From CAZYEI01 sp964646425 (GTDB taxonomy: Bacteria > Bacillota_I > Bacilli_A > RFN20 > JAISJY01): 64,000 bases of DNA. The DNA is taken from assembly GCA_964646425.1 (NCBI GenBank), contig CAZYEI010000002.1, positions 12,975 through 76,974 of the forward strand, written 5' to 3'. Under the pieces are notes generated by a model that did no database searches, was not told the origin of the DNA, and saw only the letters and a program-made list of their open reading frames with translations. This document shows, piece after piece, positions 8,052 through 16,601 of the stretch. Position 1 is the stretch's first letter. The number at the start of each line of letters is the position of its first letter. The position numbers and the translations under genes are program-made.

Positions 8052-8435
8052 ATGCTTGCGATTGATTTGCAGGACCCCAAGACCTTGATTTTTTTTGGAA
8101 TAATAATAGTTGCAATGCTATTTTTAATTATTGCTTTAACTATTTTTATAATTAAAAAGAATAGTAAAAAGCGTAAAGCCAAAAAAGAACTTGATAATAT
8201 AAGTAAAACTATTATAGAAGCTTTGGGGGGGATTGATAATATCATTAGTTGCAACGTTTCAATGTCAAGATTAAATGTTGCTTTAAAAGATTATAAATTG
8301 GTTGAACCTCAACAACTTACTGATGTTGGAATATCCGGTACCGTAAAAACAAGCAAAAAATTAACTTTAGTTATTGGTAAACAACTTAGCCAAAAACTTT
8401 GTAGTAGTATTAATGAACAGTTAAAAAAAGACTAA
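8052..8435 (+). CDS. Membrane-anchored orphan PTS EIIB-like domain protein
   Basis: A 127-residue protein with one N-terminal membrane segment (about 12-34), a Lys-rich stretch (35-46) and a glucose-type PTS EIIB domain (about 48-127). EIIB domains carry a phosphocysteine that passes phosphate to sugar. The motif around Cys67 (GGIDNIISCNVSMSRLNVAL) matches the EIIB NIxxxxxCxTRLR pattern only partly. No EIIA or EIIC gene is nearby, so it is not a complete transporter; a regulatory or scavenged role is possible. The start ATG 8052 follows AGGAGATG and lies after the promoter. A G7 run (8225-8231) inside the coding region is unusual in this AT-rich DNA. Confidence 0.7.
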   Translation: MLAIDLQDPKTLIFFGIIIVAMLFLIIALTIFIIKKNSKKRKAKKELDNISKTIIEALGGIDNIISCNVSMSRLNVALKDYKLVEPQQLTDVGISGTVKTSKKLTLVIGKQLSQKLCSSINEQLKKD

Positions 8436-8443
8436 TTTAAATA

Positions 8444-8475
8444 AAACTGTTGACAAAATAGGTCAGCAGTTTTTT
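8444..8475 (+). terminator. Rho-independent terminator after the EIIB-like gene
   Basis: AAACTGTTGAC (8444-8454) pairs, with one wobble, with GTCAGCAGTTT (8462-8472), followed by T6. Confidence 0.8.
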
Positions 8476-8607
8476 GCTAATAAAGCCAATTGAATTATTT
8501 TAGTTGCTTTTTATATGATTTAGGTAATATAAATTATAAATATATTTTTTATTTTAAATAATTTTATTTAGTGGTAAAATAATAAAAATAAATGAGGAGA
8601 TTAAATT

Positions 8608-11496
8608 ATGGAAATAAATGAAATTAAATACGGTTTTAAACTTATCGAGAAAAAGGAATTACGAGATATAAACTCAGTGATGTATCGTTATGAACATTTA
8701 AAATCTGGTGGTATGGTCGTACATTTAGCAAATGAAGATGATAATTGTTGTTTTGCAATAGGATTTAGAACACTTCCTCAAGATAGCACAGGAGTTTGTC
8801 ATATTATTGAACATTCATTACTTTGTGGCTCGAAAAAATTCCCACTTAAAGAGCCTTTTGTTAATTTGCTAAAAACATCGTTAGCTACTTTTTTAAATGC
8901 TTTCACTGCATATGATTGGACAATGTATCCTTTTGCTTCTCAAACACCTAAAGATTTTGATAATATTTTAGAAATATATTTAGATGCAGTATTTAATCCA
9001 ATTTCAATGATTGATGAAAAACCGTTCTTACAAGAAGGTTGGCATTTAGAACTTTTTGATGAAAATGAATTACCTTCATATAAAGGTGTAGTTTATAATG
9101 AAATGAAAGGTGCAATGTCAAGCGTTGATGAAGTATTAGTACAAGCAACACTTGAAGCTATGTATAAAGATACTTTTTATAAGTATAATTCTGGTGGTGA
9201 TCCGGAAGTTATCCCTTCTTTATCTTATGAAGCATATAAAGATTTCTATAAGAAACACTATACACCTCAAAATGCAATGACATATTTCTATGGAAATATG
9301 GATATAGAAGAAAAACTAAAATTTTTAGATGAAAATTATTTTAAAAATTATGATAAAGTTGCAGAAGAAATTGTTATTATTCCTCAAAAGCCGTTAATAA
9401 ACACTAATTATGAAATTGATTATGAAATTGGCAATGATGAGAGTATTAAAGATAATACATATATGAGTTTATGCTATGGTTTAGGAAACTATAATAATTT
9501 TGAAGAATTTTTAGCAATGAATATTTTAACAGATGCATTGCTTTCTAAAAATGATTCTCCTTTAAAAAAGGCATTGTTAGATGCTAAACTAGGACAAAAT
9601 ATCGAAGCAAGAATTGATGATGACAATATTGTTCCAGCATTACACATTTATCTTCAAAAATCAAATAAAAATAAAAAAGAAGAATTTAAAACAATATTTA
9701 TTGATGAAGTAAAAAAACTAGTAAAAAATGGTATTGAAAAAGATTTACTTTTAGCGTCAATTAATCGTTTTGAATTTAGAGATAAAGAATTGGATATGGG
9801 TAGAATGCCTAAAGGTTTGATTTTTGCAATGAATATGATGGGAAGTTTTAATTACAATGGTGATTTAGCGAGCCATTTGGAATTTAGCGTTCATTATAAA
9901 AAGTTTAGACAAGAAATAGATAATAAATATTTTGAAAATCTTTTAGAAAAATATATTTTAAATAGTAATCATTTTGTTCAAGTTGTTATCAATCCATCAA
10001 AAGAATTAGCAAAAATTCGTAAAGAAAAAATGGATTTATTAATGAAAACAACAAAAGAAAAAATGTCAGATACTGAAATTAAAAATTTGATTGCTAAAAA
10101 CAATGAATTATTGAAATATCAAAATCATATTGATACGAAAGAAGAATTAAAAACATTACCTAAATTAAAACTTCGTGATGTACCGAAGAAAGTTAATTAT
10201 CTTGATTCAAAGAAATTTTCAATTTCAGGTATGAAAGGAATAGAACATACAATTAATACTAATGATATTGCATATTTGAGAATGTATTTTAATATGAATA
10301 AAGTTAGTTATGATGATTTACCATATGTACTATTGCTAAGAAGATTATTTTTAAATGTTGCAACACATAAGCATACTTCATTAGAACTTAGTAATTTGGT
10401 TAAAACATATCTTGGCGAATTGAGCTTCTCCCAAATATGTACGTCTAAATCACAAGAAGATTACACATTTATGTTTAAAATATCTGCAAGTTCTTTAAAA
10501 GAAAATATAGAATATATGCCAAACATTATTAATGAAGTCTTATTACATTCTAGATTTACTAAAAAAGAAACTTATCAAATTTTAAAACAATTAGTTAATG
10601 ATTTAAAACAAGATATTATTGAAAATGGTATGAAAGTGGCATCGCTAATGGCAAAAAGCCATTATTCAAAAGAAGCGGCTTTAGCAATTCAAGGTTTAAA
10701 CGGTCCTAAAATTTATGAGATATTAAATAATATGATTAAAAATTTCAATTTCACAGAAATTAATAAAAAATTAAAAGATATTTCAAATAAATTATTTAAC
10801 AAGAAGAATGTTTTAGTTTCTTTATCTGGTGATAGCGAAATAGTAGCTAAACTTAAAATAGCAGTTTCTAAAATTAAATTGCCTAGAAAAGAATTTGTTG
10901 ATATTTTGAAAGTTGAATTAGCTAAACCTTCAAAAGAAGCTCTAATTATTCCTGCTGGTATTTCTTATAATGCATATGCAAATTCGTTAGATTCATTAAA
11001 TTTAAAATATAATGGAAAATATATGGTTTTAACACAAATTGTTAACTATGATTACTTGTGGTCTGAAATAAGAGTTAAGGGTGGAGCATATGGTTGTGGC
11101 TTGAATGTTTCTAGAAGCAACGATTTTGCTTTGGGGAGTTTTAGGGATCCTAATGTAACTAACACATATACAGCATTTAAAAATTTACCAAATTATTTAA
11201 AAAATTTAAAAATCTCTAAAGAAGAGTTTGTTTCATATATAATTGGTACAATGTCAAATTTTGATATTCCTTCATCTACTCCTTTGACAATTGATTTGAG
11301 TGATATTAATTATTTGTTAGGCATAACTAAAAAATCTAAACTTCAATTTAAAAAAGAAATAATGAATACAAAATTAGAAGATATTAAAGAATTAGCTAAT
11401 GTTTTTGAATTGCTTCAAAAAGGTGCAAGTGAATATACAATTGGTAATGAAGATAAAATTAAAGAATATGATTTTGAAGTTATAAAAAATTTATAG
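8608..11496 (+). CDS. M16C insulinase-family metallopeptidase (PreP/Cym1-like)
   Basis: Zinc peptidase of 962 residues, the full length of the presequence-protease group (M16C), which forms a clam-shaped chamber that degrades short unstructured peptides. The inverted zinc motif HIIEH (His65, Glu68, His69) is intact; the distal Glu ligand is in YNEMKGAMS about 80 residues on. No signal peptide is seen, so it should act in the cytosol, probably finishing imported or signal peptides. This fits the peptide-uptake genes downstream, though it is a separate transcript with its own terminator. ATG 8608 follows GAGGAG. Confidence 0.92.
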   Translation: MEINEIKYGFKLIEKKELRDINSVMYRYEHLKSGGMVVHLANEDDNCCFAIGFRTLPQDSTGVCHIIEHSLLCGSKKFPLKEPFVNLLKTSLATFLNAFTAYDWTMYPFASQTPKDFDNILEIYLDAVFNPISMIDEKPFLQEGWHLELFDENELPSYKGVVYNEMKGAMSSVDEVLVQATLEAMYKDTFYKYNSGGDPEVIPSLSYEAYKDFYKKHYTPQNAMTYFYGNMDIEEKLKFLDENYFKNYDKVAEEIVIIPQKPLINTNYEIDYEIGNDESIKDNTYMSLCYGLGNYNNFEEFLAMNILTDALLSKNDSPLKKALLDAKLGQNIEARIDDDNIVPALHIYLQKSNKNKKEEFKTIFIDEVKKLVKNGIEKDLLLASINRFEFRDKELDMGRMPKGLIFAMNMMGSFNYNGDLASHLEFSVHYKKFRQEIDNKYFENLLEKYILNSNHFVQVVINPSKELAKIRKEKMDLLMKTTKEKMSDTEIKNLIAKNNELLKYQNHIDTKEELKTLPKLKLRDVPKKVNYLDSKKFSISGMKGIEHTINTNDIAYLRMYFNMNKVSYDDLPYVLLLRRLFLNVATHKHTSLELSNLVKTYLGELSFSQICTSKSQEDYTFMFKISASSLKENIEYMPNIINEVLLHSRFTKKETYQILKQLVNDLKQDIIENGMKVASLMAKSHYSKEAALAIQGLNGPKIYEILNNMIKNFNFTEINKKLKDISNKLFNKKNVLVSLSGDSEIVAKLKIAVSKIKLPRKEFVDILKVELAKPSKEALIIPAGISYNAYANSLDSLNLKYNGKYMVLTQIVNYDYLWSEIRVKGGAYGCGLNVSRSNDFALGSFRDPNVTNTYTAFKNLPNYLKNLKISKEEFVSYIIGTMSNFDIPSSTPLTIDLSDINYLLGITKKSKLQFKKEIMNTKLEDIKELANVFELLQKGASEYTIGNEDKIKEYDFEVIKNL

Positions 11497-11500
11497 TGCA

Positions 11501-11540
11501 AAAAGGATAATAATATTATTTTTTAATATTGTTATCTTTT
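11501..11540 (+). terminator. Terminator after the M16C peptidase gene
   Basis: AAAAGGATAATAATATTA (11501-11518) pairs with TAATATTGTTATCTTTT (11524-11540); a further T-rich run follows. Confidence 0.75.
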
Positions 11541-11672
11541 CTTTTTATATAAAAAATTTTAAATTGTTTATTTTTAATGGTAAATATTAAAAAAATATAT
11601 ATTTAATTTCGCTTTTCCTTTTATTTATTGACTCAATATGATAAAATTTACAAGATATAGGGGTGAACTTTA

Positions 11673-12863
11673 ATGAAAAATAGTAGAGTATTTGTTAAAT
11701 TTAGTGCACTGATTTCTACTTTGTTGCTTGCTTCGTGTACAAACAATATTTCAAGTAGTTCTTTAAGGAATTCTACAAATAATATCTCAAGTGAAAACAA
11801 TAGTTCAATTGTAGATATTAATGAAAATAAATTGATAATTAGCGAATATATTGAAGGACTATCTTCATTTGCTATTGAATTATATAATTTCAGTGATGAA
11901 GTTGTTAATTTGCAAGATTATAAAATAAATGTTTATGGTACAAAAAATACTACTCCTACAAGTGTTGTAAATCTTTCTGGTATGCTTGAAGCTAAAGAGA
12001 CATATGTAATTGTCGGAGCAATGAGTGTTGATAATTCATTGAAAGAAAAAGCAGATTTGATATCTGATGAATTAATTTTTAATGGTAGTCAAGCATTAGC
12101 ACTTACATATAAAAATGTAAATGTTGATGTATTAGGCAATATTGGTTATAAACTTGATTATGCTAAGGATGTTACATTAGTAAGAAAAATGAATCATACA
12201 ACTCCTACGATAATTTTTGATGAGTATGATTGGATTAGATACTCTTATAATGATTATCAATATTTAGGAACATTTGAAGCTTCGATTACTGAAGAAGAGT
12301 TACTAGCAGGACCAAAACTTACTGATGAATTTATTAATGCACCATTTTTTAAAGAAAATAGTAATAATGAAATTGGTGGTGGAGGACTTGCAAAAGTTCA
12401 AGTTTCTTCGTATGTTGATGGCGATACAACTCGTTTTTATTATCCTGAAGAATTAGGGATTACCCAAGGTTTAAAAGTTAGATATCAAAATATTAATACG
12501 CCTGAATCATATACTGGTAATATTCAAGAATGGGGAATACCTGCTAAGGATTATACTAAAACTCAATTATCTAGAGCTAAAGAAATTTATGTTCAATCAA
12601 TTAAAGATGGTTCAATATATGAAACATATGGCAGATTACTTGGATGGGTTTGGATTGATGGTGAATTATTGAACTTTAAGATTGTCAAAGAGGGCTATAG
12701 TGGTTTTGAGTTTGAACCCATAGAAACAATGACATATAAGGGAGTAACATATTCTAATTATCTATATCATGCTGAATTATATGCTAAACGAAATAAATTA
12801 AAAATTCATGGAGAAAAAGATCCAACATGGGATTATGAAAAGTGGGAAAGTAAATATAAATAG
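11673..12863 (+). CDS. Lipoprotein with lamin-tail-like domain and thermonuclease domain
   Basis: A 396-residue exported lipoprotein (lipobox LLAS/C, Cys22) with a Ser/Asn tether (23-48), a beta-rich domain of lamin-tail type (about 52-150: LIISEYIEG, IELYNFSDEVVNL, ETYVIVG) and a C-terminal staphylococcal-nuclease-like domain (about 238-392). Residues equivalent to SNase D21, R35, E43 and R87 appear as Asp249/251, Arg270, Glu278 and Arg321. The calcium ligand D40 is replaced by Asn275 in NINTPE, so activity may be altered. A surface nuclease could release nucleotides from external DNA. Two RDD membrane protein genes follow closely (12 bp to the next ATG), likely as one operon. The start follows AGGGGTGA. 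Confidence 0.85.
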   Translation: MKNSRVFVKFSALISTLLLASCTNNISSSSLRNSTNNISSENNSSIVDINENKLIISEYIEGLSSFAIELYNFSDEVVNLQDYKINVYGTKNTTPTSVVNLSGMLEAKETYVIVGAMSVDNSLKEKADLISDELIFNGSQALALTYKNVNVDVLGNIGYKLDYAKDVTLVRKMNHTTPTIIFDEYDWIRYSYNDYQYLGTFEASITEEELLAGPKLTDEFINAPFFKENSNNEIGGGGLAKVQVSSYVDGDTTRFYYPEELGITQGLKVRYQNINTPESYTGNIQEWGIPAKDYTKTQLSRAKEIYVQSIKDGSIYETYGRLLGWVWIDGELLNFKIVKEGYSGFEFEPIETMTYKGVTYSNYLYHAELYAKRNKLKIHGEKDPTWDYEKWESKYK

Positions 12864-12875
12864 GGAGGAATTAAT

Positions 12876-13775
12876 ATGAATAATAATGTTAGAGGCGTTA
12901 ATAAACCGGCAGCTGTTTCAAAAAGACTATTAAGTGGAACTATTGATGTTTTATTAGTTTTTCTTTTTTCATATCTAATATTTACATTTATTGCAACACC
13001 AATAGCCAATAATAATTTTGAATTGAATTTAAAAAATTCTTCATTAGCTGATTATCAAGAAGAATATTATAAAATTGCTAGGGATGAATATAATATTTTA
13101 GAATCTTATGAAAGAGATGGAAATTCTTTTGAAATAGTTTATACAGATGAATATAATGATTTAAGTAATGAAAAAAGAGAAGAACTTGTAAATAAATTTC
13201 ATGAGAATGAAGATGTTAAAGTTTTGGTAGATAATATCAATAATCTAAGTAATGAAATAAATGGTATTTCGAATATGATGGTTATTTTTTCTACTTTTAT
13301 TGTTGAAGTTATATTTTGGTTAGTTATTCCATTAGCCAATAAGAAAAAGAAATCTTTAGGTATGATGATTGTTAAATTGGAGATTATTCATAGAGACGAT
13401 ATGGAAGTTTCGAAGAAACAAATTGTTTATCGTTTTTTATCACTATATATATTGCAAACAGTAATTTTTTATTTCATATTTGGCGTTACAGTGGTCTTTA
13501 TTTCTCCATTGATTGGTTTATTAACTATTTATGCATCTGTAAATAGATATTCAATTCATGATATGATTGCTAAGACTAAGGTTGTTGGTGAAAATCCAAT
13601 TCTATTCCAAAGTATAGAAGAAAGAGATAACTATGCATTATTTAATTTAGCTAAGAAAAAGAGCGCTATTGATGCTGAAATAGTTTCAAAGAAAGATAAT
13701 GATAAAATTATTGAAGAAGATTGTGCTAAAGTAGATGATTCAACAGATGATAAAGAAATAAAAAATGAGGAATAA
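12876..13775 (+). CDS. RDD family membrane protein, copy 1
   Basis: A 299-residue integral membrane protein of the RDD family (Arg-Asp-Asp pattern in RLLSGTIDVLL and the following segment). Membrane segments lie at about 21-42, 133-153, 185-205 and 207-225, separated by a large soluble loop (45-130) and with an acidic C-terminal tail. The function of the family is largely unknown; some members are proposed ion or osmolyte antiporters. It lies 12 bp after the nuclease lipoprotein (GGGAGGAA ribosome binding site) and 2 bp before a paralogue that shares the segment ADYQEEYYKIA, so the two are a tandem duplication. Confidence 0.8.
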   Translation: MNNNVRGVNKPAAVSKRLLSGTIDVLLVFLFSYLIFTFIATPIANNNFELNLKNSSLADYQEEYYKIARDEYNILESYERDGNSFEIVYTDEYNDLSNEKREELVNKFHENEDVKVLVDNINNLSNEINGISNMMVIFSTFIVEVIFWLVIPLANKKKKSLGMMIVKLEIIHRDDMEVSKKQIVYRFLSLYILQTVIFYFIFGVTVVFISPLIGLLTIYASVNRYSIHDMIAKTKVVGENPILFQSIEERDNYALFNLAKKKSAIDAEIVSKKDNDKIIEEDCAKVDDSTDDKEIKNEE

Positions 13776-13777
13776 GT

Positions 13778-14656
13778 ATGAATAATAGTATTAATAGACC
13801 TGCTGGGCTTGGTAAGAGATGTTTAGGAGCATTAATTGACATATTTATAATCTTGTTTTTAACTATACTTATTAATACATATATAGCTACACCTTTGGCA
13901 AATAATGTTTTTGATTTGGAAGTAAAAGAAACAAAATGTGCTGATTATCAAGAAGAATATTATAAAATTGCTGAAGAATATGAAATAGGAACATATAAGC
14001 GAGAAAATAATTCAATTTCTTTTACATATTTAGAAGAATTTAGTAAAAAAACTGATGAAGATCAAGAAAAAATCGTTGATTTATTTAATGCTGATAATAG
14101 GATTGTGGAATTATCAGATAAATATATAAAACCTGCTGTTCAAGAATTAAATAAAATCTATTTTATTTTAGTTGCATTTAGCGTTGCAATTCCTGAATTG
14201 ATAATATTCTTGATAATACCATTGTTCGTAAAAAGAAGTGCAACGCCGGGACAATTAGTTATGAAAATAGGTACAATTCATAAAGATGATTTTGAAGCAA
14301 GAAACTTCCAATTAGTTTTAAGATTTTTAACAGTATTATTGATTGAAACATTATTAGTTTTCTACTTTTTTAACTATATGGCACTGTTATTAACTCCGAC
14401 AATTTGCTTAATTATTATGGCACTAAATTCAAATAGAAATTGCTTGCATGATATTATGTCTTCAACGAAAGTAGTTAGTAACGATGCAATTGTATTCAAA
14501 GATTACAATGATAAACTTGAATATCTAAATCAAAAAGAAAAATCTAGTAATGTTAAAAAGAAATATGATTTAGATACTCAAGAATTAAGAGATAATTTTA
14601 AGTTTATTGATGAGCAAGAAAAAAGAATTTTAGAAAATCCTGATTCAGAAAAGTAA
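13778..14656 (+). CDS. RDD family membrane protein, copy 2
   Basis: A 292-residue paralogue of the preceding gene, with the same order: RDD signature RCLGALIDIFI (about 15-25), an extracytoplasmic loop containing ADYQEEYYKIA, three further membrane segments and a charged tail (about 240-292). Only two bases separate it from copy 1, so the copies are translated together and may form a heteromer; that is inference from gene order. The ribosome binding site lies in the end of copy 1 (AATGAGGAATAAGT). A strong terminator follows immediately. Confidence 0.8.
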   Translation: MNNSINRPAGLGKRCLGALIDIFIILFLTILINTYIATPLANNVFDLEVKETKCADYQEEYYKIAEEYEIGTYKRENNSISFTYLEEFSKKTDEDQEKIVDLFNADNRIVELSDKYIKPAVQELNKIYFILVAFSVAIPELIIFLIIPLFVKRSATPGQLVMKIGTIHKDDFEARNFQLVLRFLTVLLIETLLVFYFFNYMALLLTPTICLIIMALNSNRNCLHDIMSSTKVVSNDAIVFKDYNDKLEYLNQKEKSSNVKKKYDLDTQELRDNFKFIDEQEKRILENPDSEK

Positions 14657-14684
14657 AAAAGTATTTCTTTTGAAATACTTTTTT
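14655..14684 (+). terminator. Terminator of the nuclease-RDD operon
   Basis: The stem AAAAAAGTATTTC (14655-14667)/GAAATACTTTTTT (14672-14684) is perfect around a TTTT loop and overlaps the stop codon. Confidence 0.85.
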
Positions 14685-14719
14685 ACTTATAAATTTACTA
14701 TGAAAATATAATAATAAAA

Positions 14720-14753
14720 TAAAAAAAATCTTGATATTCTATAAATCAAGATT
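14720..14753 (-). terminator. Terminator of tRNA-Lys
   Basis: On the minus strand AATCTTGAT (14745-14753) and ATCAAGATT (14727-14735) form a stem followed by T7-8. Confidence 0.8.
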
Positions 14754-14767
14754 AATTTACTATGAAG

Positions 14768-14843
14768 TGGTGGACCGTGAGGGATTCGAACCCGCGACCC
14801 ACTGATTAAGAGTCAGTTGCTCTACCAACTGAGCTAACGGTCC
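14768..14843 (-). tRNA. tRNA-Lys (anticodon CTT)
   Basis: A 76-nt cloverleaf on the minus strand: acceptor GGACCGT/ACGGTCC, discriminator A and encoded CCA (14768-14770), D arm GCTCAGTTGGTAGAGC, anticodon loop CTCTTAA with anticodon CTT, and T arm with GGTTCGAATCC. It has its own promoter and terminator. The CTT anticodon reads AAG; the TTT-reading tRNA-Lys is not in the window. Confidence 0.95.
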
Positions 14844-14862
14844 ATCTCGCTTATGCTTAAAT

Positions 14863-14891
14863 ATAATACACTAAATATTTAGGCTTTTCAA
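14863..14891 (-). promoter_or_regulatory. Promoter of tRNA-Lys
   Basis: On the minus strand TTGAAA (14886-14891), 17-bp spacer, TATTAT (14863-14868), about 20 bp before the mature 5' end. Confidence 0.7.
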
Positions 14892-14960
14892 GTGAAAATA
14901 AAATCTTTTTTGGCAAAAAATAAACAAATTATAAAAAATATTATTATTCATTGAAAATAT

Positions 14961-14988
14961 TTGACAAAACGATTATTTTATTTATAAT
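14961..14988 (+). promoter_or_regulatory. Promoter of the 15.0 kb lipoprotein gene
   Basis: TTGACA (14961-14966), 16-bp spacer, TATAAT (14983-14988). Confidence 0.75.
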
Positions 14989-15020
14989 TTAAAAAAGAAT
15001 TCTATTAGGGGGATGCATAT

Positions 15021-16445
15021 ATGAAAAAAATAAAAAATATTGCATTGTTGGCTACGCTTATGAGTTTAATTGCTGGATGTAATACGGTTGGAACAAGTAC
15101 GAAATCGACAAATAGTACGCCATCTAATATTTCTGGTTCGAGTTCTAATAGTGTAAATACTATTTCATCGAGTACAAATAGTTCTGCAAAATTACCATTA
15201 GACTATAAAGTTTCATCTTATTATGAAGCAATGGAAATTCTAAGTAAATTAAAAAATTATACTATTGAAGTAACTTACATGGAAGGTTCCTATAAAATGG
15301 TCAATAATGTATTTTTCACTGAAAATGCAATTTTTGATGATTATGTTGGTGATGAATATGGCTATGTTTTAACAAATGATGGAGTGGTTCGTGTTGATTA
15401 TTACGAAAATAAATTAGTTTCGTCAGAAGTTTATACTAAAGAAGATGGTACTTTATATGATACTGTTTGGGACAAGACTTTTTTTACATCTTTTGCTGAT
15501 ATTAACTTAAAAGAATTTGAGAGTGCTGGAAATAGTGATTATTTTGATATAACTGGAAAGGTTAATAAAATTCAATTTATGAATTTAGTTCATGCTGAAC
15601 AAACTGATTATGATAAATTAATTGCACTAACAGCATATTTTGATGAAAACATTTCTAATTTAATGTTTTCTCTTGAATTTAGTGATGGTTTTGGATATAG
15701 TATCGAAATTAAAGATATAAATAATACAAAGATTAAAGTTATTGATGATTTTATCAATGCCGGAAATGGTGCTGCTCAAATAAGTTCTGATTTATTAAGA
15801 GTTCGTGAATTATTTTCTGGTTTCAACTATAAACGTGTGATGTATTATGAGGATGAAAACTCTGAAATTAAAGTTTCAGGATATGAATATTTTAATCCTG
15901 ATTATTTCTTTGTTAAATTTACAAATGAATATAAAATGTTTGATCCAGCTTCAAGTTTTGATAGTGGTTATATTGGCTTTAATCACAAGATAATTGAAGG
16001 AAGCGAAAGGCACGGAACATATTTAACATATTTTTATGATGGCCAAGTAATTATTTTCCCTCAAGTAGCTTATTACAATCCGGATATAACTAAATTTTAT
16101 AACTATCCTACTTATATGACGCTATTTAATGGTCTTCAATATTTTGATTTAGTAAATGGAACAGAACATAGTTATAGAACAACAAATTTTGAATTAACTT
16201 TAGATTTTGTAGAAAATATGCAAATTACAGAATCATTGGCTGGTTACTACATTGATGGTTTAACAATAACATTGGAAGATAATATTGAAACAGAAAATGC
16301 GAAAGTTACATTTGTTCTTGAATATTCAACTGATGGAGTTGCTGGTGGTGAAAATTCAGCTATTGCTGAATTTGAATTTATTGAATTTGGCTTAGCGAAT
16401 ATCCTTGAATTTGACAAAATTTTAGAAAATGCAATTGATGCTTAA
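15021..16445 (+). CDS. Lipoprotein with Ser/Thr/Asn-rich tether, function unknown
   Basis: A 474-residue exported lipoprotein: positively charged N-terminus, hydrophobic core and lipobox LIAG/C (Cys20). A low-complexity Ser/Thr/Asn tether (21-60) is followed by beta-rich sequence in two halves (about 65-240 and 250-470). Each half begins with a helix (YYEAMEILSKL; SDLLRVRELFSGFNY) followed by aromatic strands, resembling LolA/LppX-like lipid-carrier modules in general appearance only. I do not recognise a named family. It has its own promoter and terminator and starts a cluster of five such lipoproteins. The ATG follows GGGGGATG. Confidence 0.7.
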   Translation: MKKIKNIALLATLMSLIAGCNTVGTSTKSTNSTPSNISGSSSNSVNTISSSTNSSAKLPLDYKVSSYYEAMEILSKLKNYTIEVTYMEGSYKMVNNVFFTENAIFDDYVGDEYGYVLTNDGVVRVDYYENKLVSSEVYTKEDGTLYDTVWDKTFFTSFADINLKEFESAGNSDYFDITGKVNKIQFMNLVHAEQTDYDKLIALTAYFDENISNLMFSLEFSDGFGYSIEIKDINNTKIKVIDDFINAGNGAAQISSDLLRVRELFSGFNYKRVMYYEDENSEIKVSGYEYFNPDYFFVKFTNEYKMFDPASSFDSGYIGFNHKIIEGSERHGTYLTYFYDGQVIIFPQVAYYNPDITKFYNYPTYMTLFNGLQYFDLVNGTEHSYRTTNFELTLDFVENMQITESLAGYYIDGLTITLEDNIETENAKVTFVLEYSTDGVAGGENSAIAEFEFIEFGLANILEFDKILENAIDA

Positions 16446-16448
16446 TGG

Positions 16449-16478
16449 ATAAAGGAGATTCTTCTCCTTTATTTTTTT
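16449..16478 (+). terminator. Terminator after the 15.0 kb lipoprotein gene
   Basis: ATAAAGGAGA (16449-16458) pairs perfectly with TCTCCTTTAT (16463-16472), followed by T6. Confidence 0.85.
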
Positions 16479-16544
16479 CATTTTAATTGAAAACGCTTTC
16501 ACCTTAAAAGTTAAAAAAATATTATCTATAACAGGAAAAAAATA

Positions 16545-16572
16545 TTGACATAGTTACTTTTTTTGGTAAAAT
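16545..16572 (+). promoter_or_regulatory. Promoter of the 16.6 kb lipoprotein gene pair
   Basis: TTGACA (16545-16550), 16-bp spacer, TAAAAT (16567-16572). The ribosome binding site downstream is a run of seven G (16590-16596). Confidence 0.65.
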
Positions 16573-16601
16573 TATGTTAATTTATTATAGGGGGGGTTTG
16601 A

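Noticed and set aside
14768..14843. tRNA-Lys as an integration site for a mobile element
   Set aside because: No integrase, direct repeat of the tRNA end or change in composition was seen on either side.
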